Counted from the stretch's first letter, positions 21,121 to 32,351 are shown. The stretch: DNA of 64,000 nt from Aptenodytes patagonicus (GCF_965638725.1 NC_134975.1:1500179-1564178), one strand, 5' to 3'. The notes: a model not told the origin generated them from the sequence alone. Translations and numbers: made by a program.

Positions 21121-21590
21121 ACAAAAAAACCCCATCAAAAACTGCCAAGCTCTTAATTGCATGTGTTGCTGTTGTGGTGTTGAACCGGTTCTCTTCTTTT
21201 CCTCTAGATACCTCAAATTGTCCTTGTCCAGGGTGCAAGCACTTTAGCAAACACTCATTGCTCTACAGCGACCCTGACCTTTGTGTTTTTGCCCCTGATA
21301 TTGCCCACCCTAGTGGATGGAGTTAGTAGAGCTGTGGGTGTCCAGGAAGGCGGTTAGAACCTCAATGACAGTGATCCGAGATGCTGTGTAACCTTGCTCT
21401 CCTCCTGGAACTGTCGCAGACGCCTACCTTGGCCTTATCCGAGAAGCCCAGTTTGAGGTAAACTTTCTTCTTGAACAGGACAGACAGAAAACGCTTTTGT
21501 GGGGTTTTTTTTTGTAAGGTGTTTTCAGCTACGTCTGAGCCAGGTTTTTGGGGTGGCTGTGGGGGACTGCAGCTGTTCTTTGCCCTTCTC
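21121..21590 (+). other. LARP4-DIP2B intergenic spacer
   Basis: These roughly 470 bases lie between the likely LARP4 cleavage site and the edge of the CpG island. I see no gene or repeat. Together with the island, the space from the LARP4 poly(A) signal to the DIP2B start codon is only about 1.0 kb. Confidence 0.7.
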
Positions 21591-21626
21591 TGAGGCCTTT
21601 GCCCCTGAAGGAGAGGGGCGGCAGCT

Positions 21627-21763
21627 GCCGAGGGCAGCGCGGGAAGGGGCAGCCTCCCCTGAGGGGGGCGCAGGTGGCCTCCCCTCCTTTGGAGGCACCT
21701 GAGGGGATGCGGCTCGCGCCGAGGGGAGCGCGGGAAGCGGCGGCCTCCCCTGAGGGGCGCAGG
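21627..21763 (+). repeat. Direct repeat pair in DIP2B CpG island
   Basis: A 48-bp unit at 21627-21674 and a 46-bp unit at 21718-21763 share GCCGAGGG, AGCGCGGGAAG, GGC and CCTCCCCTGAGGGG, GCGCAGG in the same order, offset by 91 bp. Further CTGAGGGG words lie at 21699 and 21780. It is a diverged tandem duplication upstream of the core promoter. Confidence 0.75.
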
Positions 21764-21973
21764 GGGGCTCGTGGTCCCGCTGAGGGGGCGTTCCCTAAGG
21801 CCGTGCCGCACCGCTGCGGGCGGCGGAGAAGCGGATCTCGGCCGCCGGAGCGGCTCCGGTCCGTTCGGGAGCGGGCGGGGGGCGCGAGGCGAGCGGCGGG
21901 GCTGCGGTGCGGGGCCGGGCCGCGGGGGGGCGCGCGGCGGCGAGGCGAGGCGCGGCGCGGCGGGCGCACCGCC

Positions 21974-21987
21974 CCGTCACGTGACGG
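21974..21987 (+). promoter_or_regulatory. DIP2B: Palindromic E-box CCGTCACGTGACGG
   Basis: This is a perfect 14-bp palindrome centred on CACGTG, 136 bp upstream of the DIP2B start codon. The core GTCACGTGAC is the form preferred by USF and MiT/TFE bHLH-zip factors; the flanking TGACG half-sites also resemble ATF/CREB sites. The sequence is seen directly; factor binding is inferred. Confidence 0.65.
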
Positions 21988-22004
21988 CGGCGCTGGGGCT
22001 CAGC

Positions 22005-22061
22005 ATGGCGGAGGTGGCGGCCGCTCCCGCTGCGCCCGCGATCCGGAGCCCCCGGCGCTGA
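22005..22061 (+). CDS. Upstream ORF in DIP2B 5' leader (18 codons)
   Basis: ATG at 22005 opens an 18-residue frame, MAEVAAAPAAPAIRSPRR, ending at TGA 22059-22061, 61 nt before the DIP2B ATG. Its context is AGCATGG, with A at -3 and G at +4, as good as the main start (GCCATGG). If transcription starts upstream of 22005, scanning ribosomes would meet it first. The ATGGCGG core also resembles a YY1 site, which is often at vertebrate start sites, so this ATG could lie at or before the true start site and not be translated. Confidence 0.4.
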   Translation: MAEVAAAPAAPAIRSPRR

Positions 22062-22122
22062 GCCGGAGCCGCGCCGAGCCGGCGGCCGGACCTGCTTTCC
22101 CTCCTCCTCCCCTCCGCCCGCC

Positions 22123-22210
22123 ATGGCCGAGCCGGCGGCCGCGGGCGTCTCCTCGCTGCCCCGCGAAGTCCGCGAGCAGCTGGCCGAGCTGGAGCTGGAG
22201 CTCTCCGAAG
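22123..22210 (+). CDS. DIP2B: DIP2B coding exon 1
   Basis: The exon encodes MAEPAAAGVSSLPREVREQL and then AELELELSE(G), closely matching human DIP2B (MAERGLEP...LPPEVRAQLAELELELSEG) but a few residues shorter. It begins the DMAP1-binding domain, whose first helix is LPREVREQLAELELELSEG. I chose this ATG because it is in frame with the conserved helix, in good Kozak context, and matches the family N-terminus. The donor is GAAG|GTGAGG, phase 1. Confidence 0.96.
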
Positions 22211-25200
22211 GTGAGGAGCGCCGGGCCGCGCCGGGATCCCGTCTGCCCTGCCCTGCCCTGCCCTCGGGGCGCCGGCCCGGCCGCCACGGCCTCCCGCGGC
22301 CCGGGCGGGGGAGCCTCCGTGTGGGGGGGGCTGGGGTGGGGGCGGGGGGCAGGAGTGAGGCTCGACTTGGGTTTGTGGGAGAGGAGGCCCGGGGCGAAGG
22401 CCGGGGTGTGAGGGGGGCTGTGGGGGAGGCTCCGTGTGAGGAGGCCGGGAATGGGGGGGGGGGCGGGCGAGGGTGAGGGGGCCCGTGTGTGGCGGGGGCC
22501 GGCGGTGCGGGGGAAGGAAGGGCCCTGCCTGCGGGTGGGGTTGTGTCTGGGGGGGAACGAGTGCTGGGCGCTTTGTGTGTGCGGGGGGGATCCCCCGCCT
22601 GACCCCGGGGGGGGACCCTTTGCTCGTCGGAGGTGATCCCCCTCGGGAGGGTTTTCCTTCTTGGGGGCCTCTTCTCTGTAGTTTCTGAGCTAAGGACGTG
22701 GGGGGGGGGGGGAGGAGAAACTCTGGGCACAGCCAGTGGTCCTGGGGTGGGAGAGATGAGGGAACTTTGGGTACATAATGAAGACATACCCGGTGTTCTT
22801 TTCACTTTCTGAATAAGTTCTTTTGCGTAGCCATAATCGGGACAGAGCATGCGCCTTTTTTTGTTTCCTTTTTTGCATGGGTATGTCTTTGTTTCCTAGT
22901 GCTTAAAATGCTGTTCTCAATATAGCTTTGTTGTAAAGTTCCCTTGTGAAGCCGGAGCGCGAGGGATGGATCTGAGGTGAAAGTTGCAGAGCAGGTAGCT
23001 CTGTTTTGCATATCTTTAAACTTCCTCCTTCCATCAGGGTACAGAACTTGGTGCCATGATCAGTGGTTTCTCGGGAGGGCTTACTGCATGGTTGCAATAA
23101 TCTCCTAGTATTAAAACTTATGGAAAATCAAGTTTCAGTGACATCTTTCTTTACTCTCTTGCTTTGTGCCAGAACATGCAGTGTATAAAGGAGACCTGTT
23201 TACTATTTTGAAGATTAGGAATTCATTTACTGACCTGGGTGCTGTCGGCCCCCACTGCCCACACTGGTATACGGTGCTCAATATTTTGCCAGATGGAGAG
23301 GCTTTCTTAACAAAACTTGTTTGTAATTAAACTTTTAATGTTAGCTAGGTTGTTTGTTTGGGTTTTTTTTTTAATGTTTTTTAGATATACTTTCTGTAAA
23401 CATTTAACTAAAGCAATAATACTGTCTGGTGTTTGGTTTTGGGTACTCCGTGATAACAAAGGATTGAAGAACATCTCTCGTGTTGCTCAAAACATAATAT
23501 GAAATAGCTTTTTTTTTTTCTTTTAAGAATTTGCTGAATGTTTTAAGTATTTGCTTGTATTTTCTGAAACTTGTTTCTTGTGATACTGAAAGACCATTAT
23601 AGTTTGACCCTGTAATATATTGTACTGCAAACTTTAAAAAAAGTTAAATCCCTTTGCTGGAATGGCTGGCTGTGACATCATGCTAATCTTTAACAAACTT
23701 CTCTAATAGTTTAAACTTCAGTGTTATAGAGTGAAATTTTCTATATTATGTAAGTAATTCTCTGATTATAAAATCCACTGCCCCTTTGTGGATTTAATAC
23801 TCAAGTTTCTTAACATGCATGTTATGAATTTGTTTGTGCAAATCACTTTTTCTATCAAAAAAACATGAGTACAAAGAATTTTGTGTGACTGTGTCCCCAA
23901 GCTCTGGGAATCATATTTCACAGTATTTTGTTGCTGAGATAACTGAGGTCTGACCTGTAAGGGAGCCGAGTGAGTCAGTGAGGTAATGTCATTGTATAGT
24001 TCTTGAAAAATACGCCCTAGTTTGAGGCTTAAGCTTAAAGACTAAGGCGTATGTGTGCATTGTTCAACTGAATATAACTATGGGCTCTTTATAGTAAACA
24101 ATATTGAATAGAAGCATTTTATTAAAAATGGCAATAATGCTTCATGTGTAACTGATTAGTTGTTGCTCAGATAAGAACACTTGATCCTTTTTTTCCCACC
24201 CCCTTGTTGCAGCTTTATTTGTCTCTAGGCTTGACTGTTGACTATGTAAATGTTTCTGTCGGGTTTTCTGGGTAAGAACACCTCACTTTTGGAACAGGAG
24301 AGGAACTGCGCCTGCAGTGAGTTCATACAGGTAGCCCGGGGTCCCTGACAGCAGGAATGGGGAGATTGCTCTGTCCTTGATATATGATCTCACGGTGGGG
24401 AGCACATGAGCACTGTTTGGAAGAAGGCTTCAGATGCAGGAGACTGCAGGCTAGGAGCATAAACAAGTTGAGTGCTGAGCTTTATGCGGGGCTGCATTAC
24501 CATTAACCACCACAGTGTAGAGAATTTATAACAACATGGGGGAAATATAGTATTAAAATCTTATCTGGCGTTATGCTTGTGAAAGGTGCTGTGTCAGCAA
24601 GTAGGATGCAAAGCGGAGCAGGATTAGTTTAACGTATGCTTAAAATAGAAGTCATAGTTTGCAGTGATGAGCCATGAGACTTTCTTCAGGAACAATCTGT
24701 GCGGACAGAGCAACAGGACTAATTATACCTCTCCCATCCCTGAATTATTCCTTACTGAGCCTTGTGGTCAGCATGGAAGTAACAGTAGCCCCATTCCTGA
24801 GTACGCTTAAAACGTTTAAGCAAAATAGTGGAATGTGTTTTGGGAGACAGTAATTGTTTATTAATCAACAGAAATTGCAGTTCTTTTTTTTTAGTCTTAA
24901 TAAAAGACTAAAGTGTGTCTATATTTGGCCTCAGTGATTGATTTGATTCTTAACTCATTTATTTCTAAGTGTAGATAAGAATTCAGTTGTCTTCTATCAA
25001 TATGAAGTACATTATACCCAAATCTTAAACATCACACCTTACGGAGACATCTCATTCCCTTACAGAAGGGATCAGTGTTGTTGCCTCTAAGTAAAAATGT
25101 TAAAATAACAGTAACTGTATGTAAGCAGTGAATTGGGTCATGGAACTGTGTGAAACCTGGAACCTGCTCATTACTTGTGTTTTCCTTCTTTTTTCACTTT

Positions 25201-28200
25201 TGGGGTTTTTTTCTTTCTAGTGCTTTTCTTCATCTGTCAGTAACACCCACGTTATGCATCACTAATGATGGGAAGGGCTGTCATTGCATTTGCATCTGCT
25301 TCTTTTTCATGAGTAAAAGTGCCAGGGATATTAACTTTAAAGAAGACTTTTACCCCCCTTTTCACATTTCTGTAAGTACGGGAGCTCAGTTTTATGCCTT
25401 TGGGGTTGAATTGCAGCTGTGCGTGAAGGTGACTTTGTATCCCCTATATGATGCTGTTTCTTAAAATGTTTGCAGTGTGTGCTGATGAGTTCACAGGACA
25501 AGGTAAATGTCTGAATTCATCCCATATTCAGCTGAAAACGTTAGTATTAAAGCACTTTAGCACTCAGCTTGGGGATGTCTAGGTGCTCCTTTACTTTGGG
25601 TGAAATTTTCAAGCAGCTCCTCTCACGTTAACCTCATCACAGCTATGTTAATAGAGCTCAGAAACTCTGGAATAGCCAGATTCAAAGGTTCTAATTAAGC
25701 ACGTTCAGTGGATTTGTTGTATACAGTCCACGTTATGAGCCTATTGTACTGCTTGTGTGGTAAGGTTTGTTCTCTTGGTGCGACGTAGATGGTGGTGCGA
25801 CAAGAGCTTTTTGCTTTGAAAGTAGGACAGCTGTCTCCCAGGCCGCACTGTATGGGCCAGCTTGTCTGAGAGGGTTAAGCGTGCTCATAAAGAGCTTATT
25901 TGGCTGCAGGTTTTTGTTTGACTATGGTTTCTGTCTTGTCTGACGTTTTTAACTAGTAAAGGGATGTTAGTGGAGTGAACTTCAGCTTGTGATATCTATG
26001 AAAGTATGAGGTAAGGGGCGGGGGGGGACTCCACCTAGTAATAACAAGGAATTCCCCTCTTAGCAGTTCAGGCCTTGAACGTAATTTCAGTCGATTCTGT
26101 GTTATGTGACAGGGTTATCATATCACTGCTCTTGCCTCATGTACAGAAGGAGCTGGTTTCTGTTTACTTTTCTAGTTAAACATACATTTGGCTGTCTGGT
26201 TTGTGATTTTGTGTGGGTGTTTCTGTGAATGGCTTCATGCACCTGTGTTTGTTCCTTTTAAAGCTGATTGTCTCTTACTGAAGAATTGAGGCTCAGTCTG
26301 CAGAGGAGAGCTTTGTATTAGGATTTTCAGAAGCTGAAGAAATAGCAAGGATGGTGGCATGTGTGGAAAAAGTAGTATCAGCAAAACAGTTGAAACGCAG
26401 GACTGAAGGCCGGCCAAATAGGATAGAACCTTAGTGGAAGAAAACATGTTGACTCAAGCAAGTGGGTAGAGTCTTTATTTTGTTTGGCTTGAAAATTTCG
26501 TATGAAATCATGGTATTTTTCTGTTCTTTCAAAAATTGTGCGTTTCAGTTTTCATTCTTTTGATTGCCAGACGCCTATCAAAGTAGGTGAGGATCTTTTT
26601 TATAGATTAAGTAGCTGAAGCGCAGAATTAAAATAGATTAGAGAAGAGTCAAAGACAGTGATTGTCCGAGTAGGGACTGGCTATGTGGATTTTGCTGAGT
26701 GAGCAGAAAGGTTTCACTTAGTTTCTTCCCCACCATTGAGAGGGGAACTGTGGCTATAGCACAGAAAAGGTTGAAGGAGAGCTTATGAACATAGGCAAGT
26801 CAGATCTGATCGTCTTGTAGCTAGCAGGACTTACCAGTGGGTTTTGTGCATTTATGCAGCATCTCACCCACAATTCTTGCATTAGGCAAAACTAGTAATG
26901 GGAAACCTTTTATGTTGCTTCCTTAATTTACCTGCAGGACTGACAGCTGATGGGTACCAAATCTGCTGAGAAATCTGTGTATGGCTTTGACACAGTCTTC
27001 CTGTATGCAGCCAACAAAGGTGCAGTTCTGAGGCAGTGCTTTGAAATGCATAAAAAAACCTTTTGGAGCATGTCACAGGGAGCCGTTTACGCAAATTCAG
27101 AGATGATCATTCCTGCCTTGTTTGGCTTTACAAAGATTCTGATAAGAGCCTTCGTTTCAGAGGATACTGTATTTTCTTAAGCCTTACGAACCAGGAAAAA
27201 GTGATGCAAGCATGGTAGCGCATGGGTTCCTTGTAATGTCTGTGTCTCACAAGAAAAGGAAATACAGCTCAAGTCATGATCAAGAGGAGCAAAGTAACAA
27301 ATCTGTCACCAGTGCATCAAACGGAAGGTCCATAAGATGATCACAAATTTCTACTATGCAGATGGTCAAAGCAGAATGATTTAAATGATTAATGGCTTGG
27401 AGAAAGTAAGTTAAACGCAAATGCTGACAGAAATATTTTGGCTACTGTGAGTGGGAGTAGATTTTACTGTTGGTGCGTGATTGAAGCATGTAAACATGGT
27501 GAAGAAAAGGAAGGGTTTTGGAGCATCCAGGCTGGTATAATAAAGAATAACCAGGAGAGTTAAAGAATGTGCATATTTTTGTGTTGTCCCTTTTATACTT
27601 AGGAAATGAGTGAGTTTGGGGCTATTTTTAAAAGCTGCAGCTCTGACCCTTCGCCTTGGGGAGAGGAGGAAATCAGAGGCTTTAAAGAGAGTCCTCCACC
27701 TCTTCCCTGATTGCTTCTCTGAAGCTTTGCTGGAGTTAGAACCAGTTTTCCTCAGTTGGGTGGAGGGGACATCTGGTAGCAATGATTCCCAGTTTGTCTT
27801 TATGATTCTTACTACTTCTAGTATGGGTGGTATTTGCAGTTTCAGCTGGATCCTTAGGCTGGAAATGTTAATCAGACCTGTTAGCCTGACACATCTGTGC
27901 TAAAGCTGCATTTGGTGTTCTTTTTGTGGTGTCCTACATAACTGGTCTTCAGTTTTCTATTCTAAATTCTGTAGCATGAAATACTAAGTAGTAAATGTGA
28001 TGGATGGCAGCATAACTGCACGGAGCCAGATTGCTGGTCTTTCAAACGTGCATCTAACTAGACAATACTTGGAGCTCCATAGGAAAGTATGTATGCAGAG
28101 GACCCCTTGTGTTTCTAGTTCATTGGTAATGTTGTGGAAAGGGTGATGGGTTCCTTCCTGATTCCCTCTATCTGATTAGTTTTTGTCATGAAGCTTTCTA

Positions 28201-28741
28201 TTCATTGGATTTATCATGTTTATTCAGTGGCAAGTTTCAGAAGCCAGAGAGTGAACTAATGGTGAGAAGTCCCAGAGGTGCAAGCAGAAGCTGAATAGTA
28301 TCCTGTTTTCATTTGTTTCAAATACAATGTTCAGAATATTTCTTAAAATGGTTTTCTTTAAACTGTATGTCTCAAAGTTATAAAAAGCATTTCCTGAATC
28401 TCTCAGTGAGTTGCTCAGCTGCTTTTTGGACTGAATTAATAGAGAGAGGAATTGAAGCATTCCTCTGTTGAGGTTGATTCAATCCAAATTTTTTCTTGGA
28501 GCTTATGAAATCAGGGAAGAGTCATCAGGCCAGGATGTCTCATTCTATTAATTAGAATGGAAGACTCTTAAATTTGCACCATGTGTTGAGGAAACAGTGA
28601 TTTATAGCTAACGGATGCTCTGCAGGCAGCAGCATTCCATCTGCTACATGAATTTTCCCATTACATTTTGATGAAAAGTCTTGGGAAAAGCCTCACACCT
28701 GTATTTCTCATTCTCAATAACGTTTGCCAATGCTCGATTTT
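22211..28741 (+). other. DIP2B: DIP2B intron 1, first part
   Basis: About 6.5 kb of intron. The first 450 bases are the GC-rich 3' shoulder of the CpG island, with a CTGCC simple repeat near 22243-22262 and a G13 run at 22700-22712. After that the sequence is ordinary AT-rich intron. I see no exon, RNA gene or transposon I can support up to the solo LTR. Confidence 0.8.
22700..22712 (+). repeat. Poly(G) tract
   Basis: Thirteen consecutive G in the intron shoulder of the CpG island, next to several shorter G-runs. It could form a G-quadruplex in the nascent transcript. Confidence 0.9.
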
Positions 28742-28746
28742 GTTAC
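28742..28746. repeat. Target site duplication GTTAC, left copy
   Basis: The same five bases directly follow the LTR at 29287-29291, marking the insertion site. Confidence 0.88.
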
Positions 28747-29286
28747 TGTCGTGGTTTAATCTCAGTCAGCAATTAAGCACCACGCAGCCGCTCGCTCACT
28801 CCCCCCCACCCGGTGGGATGGGGGAGAGAATTGGAAGAGCACAAGTTAGAAAGACTCGTGGGTTGAGATAAAAACAGTTTAATAATTGAAATAAAATGAT
28901 AATAATAATATGATAATAATAATAATAATACACAAAACAAGTGATGCACAGCACAATTGCTCACCACCCGCTGACCGATGCCCAGCCAGTCCCCGAGCAG
29001 CGGCCCCCCCGGCCAGCTTTTCCCAGTTTATGTACTGAGCATGACGTCACATGGTATGGAATGTCCCTTTGGCCAGTTTGGCTGTGCCCCCTCCCAGCTT
29101 CTTGTGCACCTCCAGCCTCCTCAGTCAGTAGAGCATGGGAAGCTGAAAAGTCCTTGGCTAGTGTAAGCATTACCTAGCAACAACTAAAACACCGGTGTGT
29201 TATCAACTTTGTTCTCATCCTAAATCCAAAACACTGTACCAGCTACTAGAAAGGAAATTAACTCTATCCCTGCCGAAACCAGGACA
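28747..29286 (-). mobile_element. Solo LTR, ERVL-like avian endogenous retrovirus
   Basis: This 540-bp element starts TGTCGTGG and ends CCAGGACA (TG...CA ends) and is flanked by the 5-bp target duplication GTTAC (28742-28746 and 29287-29291). No internal retroviral sequence or second LTR is present, so it is a solo LTR left by recombination. The sequence matches a family I recognise as abundant in neoavian genomes. Read on the minus strand it has a CRE-like TGACGTCA (29042-29049), a TATA-like TACATAAA (29027-29034), an (ATT)n stretch (about 28899-28930) and ATTAAA (28878-28883), in the order expected of an LTR, so its sense strand opposes DIP2B. A 5-bp duplication suits class III (ERVL). Compared with copies I recall, a short stretch near 29080 seems deleted. 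Confidence 0.9.
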
Positions 29287-29291
29287 GTTAC
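29287..29291. repeat. Target site duplication GTTAC, right copy
   Basis: It is identical to 28742-28746. With the TG/CA termini it shows that the LTR is complete at both ends. Confidence 0.88.
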
Positions 29292-29944
29292 TCTCGCCTG
29301 GATTTTTTTTTGAGTAAAATGCCTATTTCTATCAGCTTGCATTTTTTTCAAACTTCAAAGCTGAGAGTTTCTGAAACTCTACTTAGAATAAACACAGGCA
29401 GGAGAGATTATGTTTATAGCGAAGATAGTCAATGTAATAGTACTTAACTTTCCTTGCTGCTCTTGTAAGCAAACACCTTATTTAGTGTAACTTAAGCTGA
29501 TTAAAAGAAAAAGGAAAAAAAAAAAAGCTTGCTTAAAGTTTTAGCACTTCTCTGCCAACATAAACTTTTTCTAATTCTTGTTGACTTGAGAATTGCTGAT
29601 ACAAACTAAGTCTTTCTAGACTTTGAATTCCATGGGGATGGGAGCCCACAGAGCCTACAGGGCATGCATTACTATATTTTGGGAACCCAGGCTGCAAGTT
29701 ACTGCCTCAGTGATCAGCAACTGAGCCTCTCAGAATTGTTCCCCAGCAGTCAGGCGACCTGCTTTCACCAGCTCCGTGTCCCTAGGGAGCAAAAACAACC
29801 AGGAGAATTGTATCCCTGCCTGATAAAATTAGGTCTTCTGTAATCTCTCTCAGAACAGCCGGATGGCTAGCTGCCTTGAAAAACATATGTTTTAATGCAG
29901 GAATAATGCATTCCATTTAGGATGGCTATAGCCGTGGGAGCTGG

Positions 29945-30015
29945 TTGACTTAGTGGATAAAGCACTCCCATTTTGCCTCTGGGATCAGGACCTGATGTCA
30001 AACACCAGATCTAAA
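29945..30015 (+). repeat. Possible MIR/CORE-SINE relic
   Basis: The sequence around TTGACTTAGTGGATAAAGCA followed by CTCTGGGATCAGGACCTG resembles the tRNA-derived head of ancient amniote SINEs (A-box-like and B-box-like words in order). It is heavily decayed. Confidence 0.35.
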
Positions 30016-30732
30016 GTGCAGCGGTGGAAAAGAATTGTTTGGGATGTTTTTCCTGTCTTTTGCTCTTAACAGGGATGTTGTTCCTGTACGTTAGTCCTAA
30101 AGGAGTTTGAGAATTAAACCATCCTATTGTTGGAAATAAAGCATAAATTGCAAAGAGGAGGAGTTAGTGTATGTATTTCTAGGTTGTAGCTCACTTTGCA
30201 TTAAGAAACTTATTTAGGAATAACAATGTTGGTGTTCCTCTAATACAAGTTTATAATAAATTTCTCTGGGAGGAGCATAGGTAACTTGCTGGAGGAAGTT
30301 CTGCTTTACCCCTCTCCTGATAGAGCTCCCCTGCACAGAGGGAAGACACCACTGTCATTGCAGCCACACACATCTCCATTGTGCAGACAAAGCCCATTGT
30401 TCTGTTGGGAATTGATTGTCATGTGATACTTCCAGCTTCTCCTTCTGAGCTGCTGAATTTCATTACAGGAAGCTAAGTATAAGTGTTTTCCCACTAATAA
30501 TTTTCCATATGAGCCATTACTGTGGTTGCCGCAAGGATGGACTGTGGGTGACTGGGTGGGGTGTCGAGCTGTGCTGCTGGGAGTGGGAAGGGGTGACCAG
30601 GAAGACAAACTGTTTGTGTGGGGCAAGCCATGGGAGATTACAGAAGTGCTAAGTTTGGAACGTACGGACAAGATAAGTTGTGATGGGGCATTTGGTTGGC
30701 CATAAATTGGAAGGGTGTGATCTACAGTGGGA

Positions 30733-30800
30733 ATGATACAGCAGATAAAGCACCAGACTGAGAGCTGAAATACTTGGTTTCAGGTCCTATCCTGCATGCG
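30733..30800 (+). repeat. Possible MIR/CORE-SINE relic
   Basis: The words GATAAAGCACCAGACTGAG and TTGGTTTCAGGTCC follow the spacing of the tRNA-like head of MIR. It is a decayed copy with low certainty. Confidence 0.35.
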
Positions 30801-32351
30801 TGGCTTCATTCCGTAGCTGCACAGCCACCGTTCCAGAAAGGGTAGTCAGATGAGGATGTGTTAAAGAAGGTTTTGTGTTGCCTGCTGTCCCACCTGTACC
30901 TTTAATGCATCAACTCTTCATTTAGAGTGCTGATTAATCTTTGACATGAAGAGCCATTTCAATATGAAGCACCTTTTCTGGAAATACTGTAATTTGCTCA
31001 CTGAGCACAGCAGCAAATGCATGTATGTCAGTATGGATGTCCTGATAAGACTGTTTTCTTTGCCTAGTGGTTGCGTCTTCATCATCACCTTTCGCTGTAA
31101 TTACCCACTGTGGAAGCTTTGTGTGCTTCTCTGGAAACAGTGAACACATAGATAAGCTGACCAGCCAAAAGAAACCCTGAGGAGGGGAAAAGGCTTTAAA
31201 GTTTTCTGCTTGCTTTCTAGAAAGAGGTATGAGCAAAGTTAACACACAGTTGTAAAAGGTCACTCTTTGCCTTTCTGTCAAGAAGGCAAGATGTGCAGCT
31301 AGCATGGTTTTGTGCTGCATAGCAGCAGCTGACATTCCTGCTCACAATGTGCATTGTCACTGTGGTAAGGAGAAGGAGAGTTTCTCCGAGGAGCTGGGAA
31401 GTGACATGGCAAATTCCAGCCTGTGATTATTCACCATGTGATGGAGAAGCTGAGTCAGGTGATCTGAGCGGGAGATAAAAGGTCCTTAATCCTCAGCAGT
31501 TCTGGTAGAGGAATAAACAGATCTGCAGCTTATTAAACTATGCTGTCTTTTTTTTTTCCTTAATTGAATATAAGCAGAAGATGCCTATTAAAGGTGTTCC
31601 ATTTCTGACATTAAAAAAAAAAAAGATCGTTTCATGTCCCATAGGGGTGGTTCTAGCAAGGTACTGATGGCATTTGGTTGGATAAATGCAGGGCTTCTTG
31701 CGGTGCTGTTTGTGTGTGTGAAAGGAGAAGGGTGTTGCTGAAAAGTTTGCTTCAGCTGACTCCTTACTGTGTCTCTAAGCTGGAGAGAAGCATGTATATT
31801 CCTATGGCGTGTCATCAAGAACTGCAGTCCTGGTTTCATAACAAAGCCTTTGGCAGCAGCGTTGGCTCAAGATACTCTCACCTCTTAGCACCTTACTCTT
31901 TTCCATCTTGGAGGGCGCAGGCGCCTCAGCTCTGCATTTTGTAAAGCTGTGAACTTTGGCAAACTGGAGAGGGCAATTGATTAAACTTTTAGGAATGTAA
32001 GCTTTGTTTCTTAAAAAATACTGGACCATTTACTTCATTCATAAGCAGTGAAAGCGTTTGCAGGTAACCAAATTACAAATTATTTTGATACAGCTTTTTA
32101 AGCTTCTGTGGCAATCCTGAAAAAAATACTGAACAACACAAGACTCAGCCTGTCTTGTGCTAGCAAAAAGTAGATCTCATAGTAGTAAAGTGCTCATGTA
32201 AATGTTTTTTGAGACTAAGACCTGTGTTTATTCTTAGGGCAGGAATTTTAAGTGATCCCTTGTGGATTAAAAAAAACCAATTCTTATTGTAATTGGAATG
32301 AAACCATCCATACTTACGCAATTTTGGATTGGAAGTTGCTACAGTGAAAAG

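Larger units (their letters stand above)
21590..22660 (+). promoter_or_regulatory. DIP2B: CpG island: DIP2B promoter, 5' UTR and exon 1
   Basis: Base composition changes abruptly to GC-rich, CpG-dense sequence here, with many G-runs and GGGCGG-like boxes and no TATA box near the coding exon. This is the typical promoter architecture of a broadly expressed vertebrate gene. The start site should lie between about 21.8 and 22.05 kb; I cannot fix it from sequence. Included are a palindromic E-box (21974-21987), a small upstream ORF (22005-22061) and coding exon 1. GC density decays into G-rich simple sequence by 22.7 kb. Confidence 0.9.

Noticed and set aside
21529..22850. Long open frames on both strands across the CpG island (up to about 350 residues)
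   Set aside because: They are products of very high GC content, where stop codons are rare. The residues are Arg/Pro/Gly/Ala-rich without domains, and the only frame with family similarity is DIP2B exon 1.
30306..30671. 121-residue open frame on the minus strand in DIP2B intron 1
   Set aside because: There is no recognisable domain, splice context, promoter or repeat-derived coding sequence, and length is within chance expectation for a 64-kb window.
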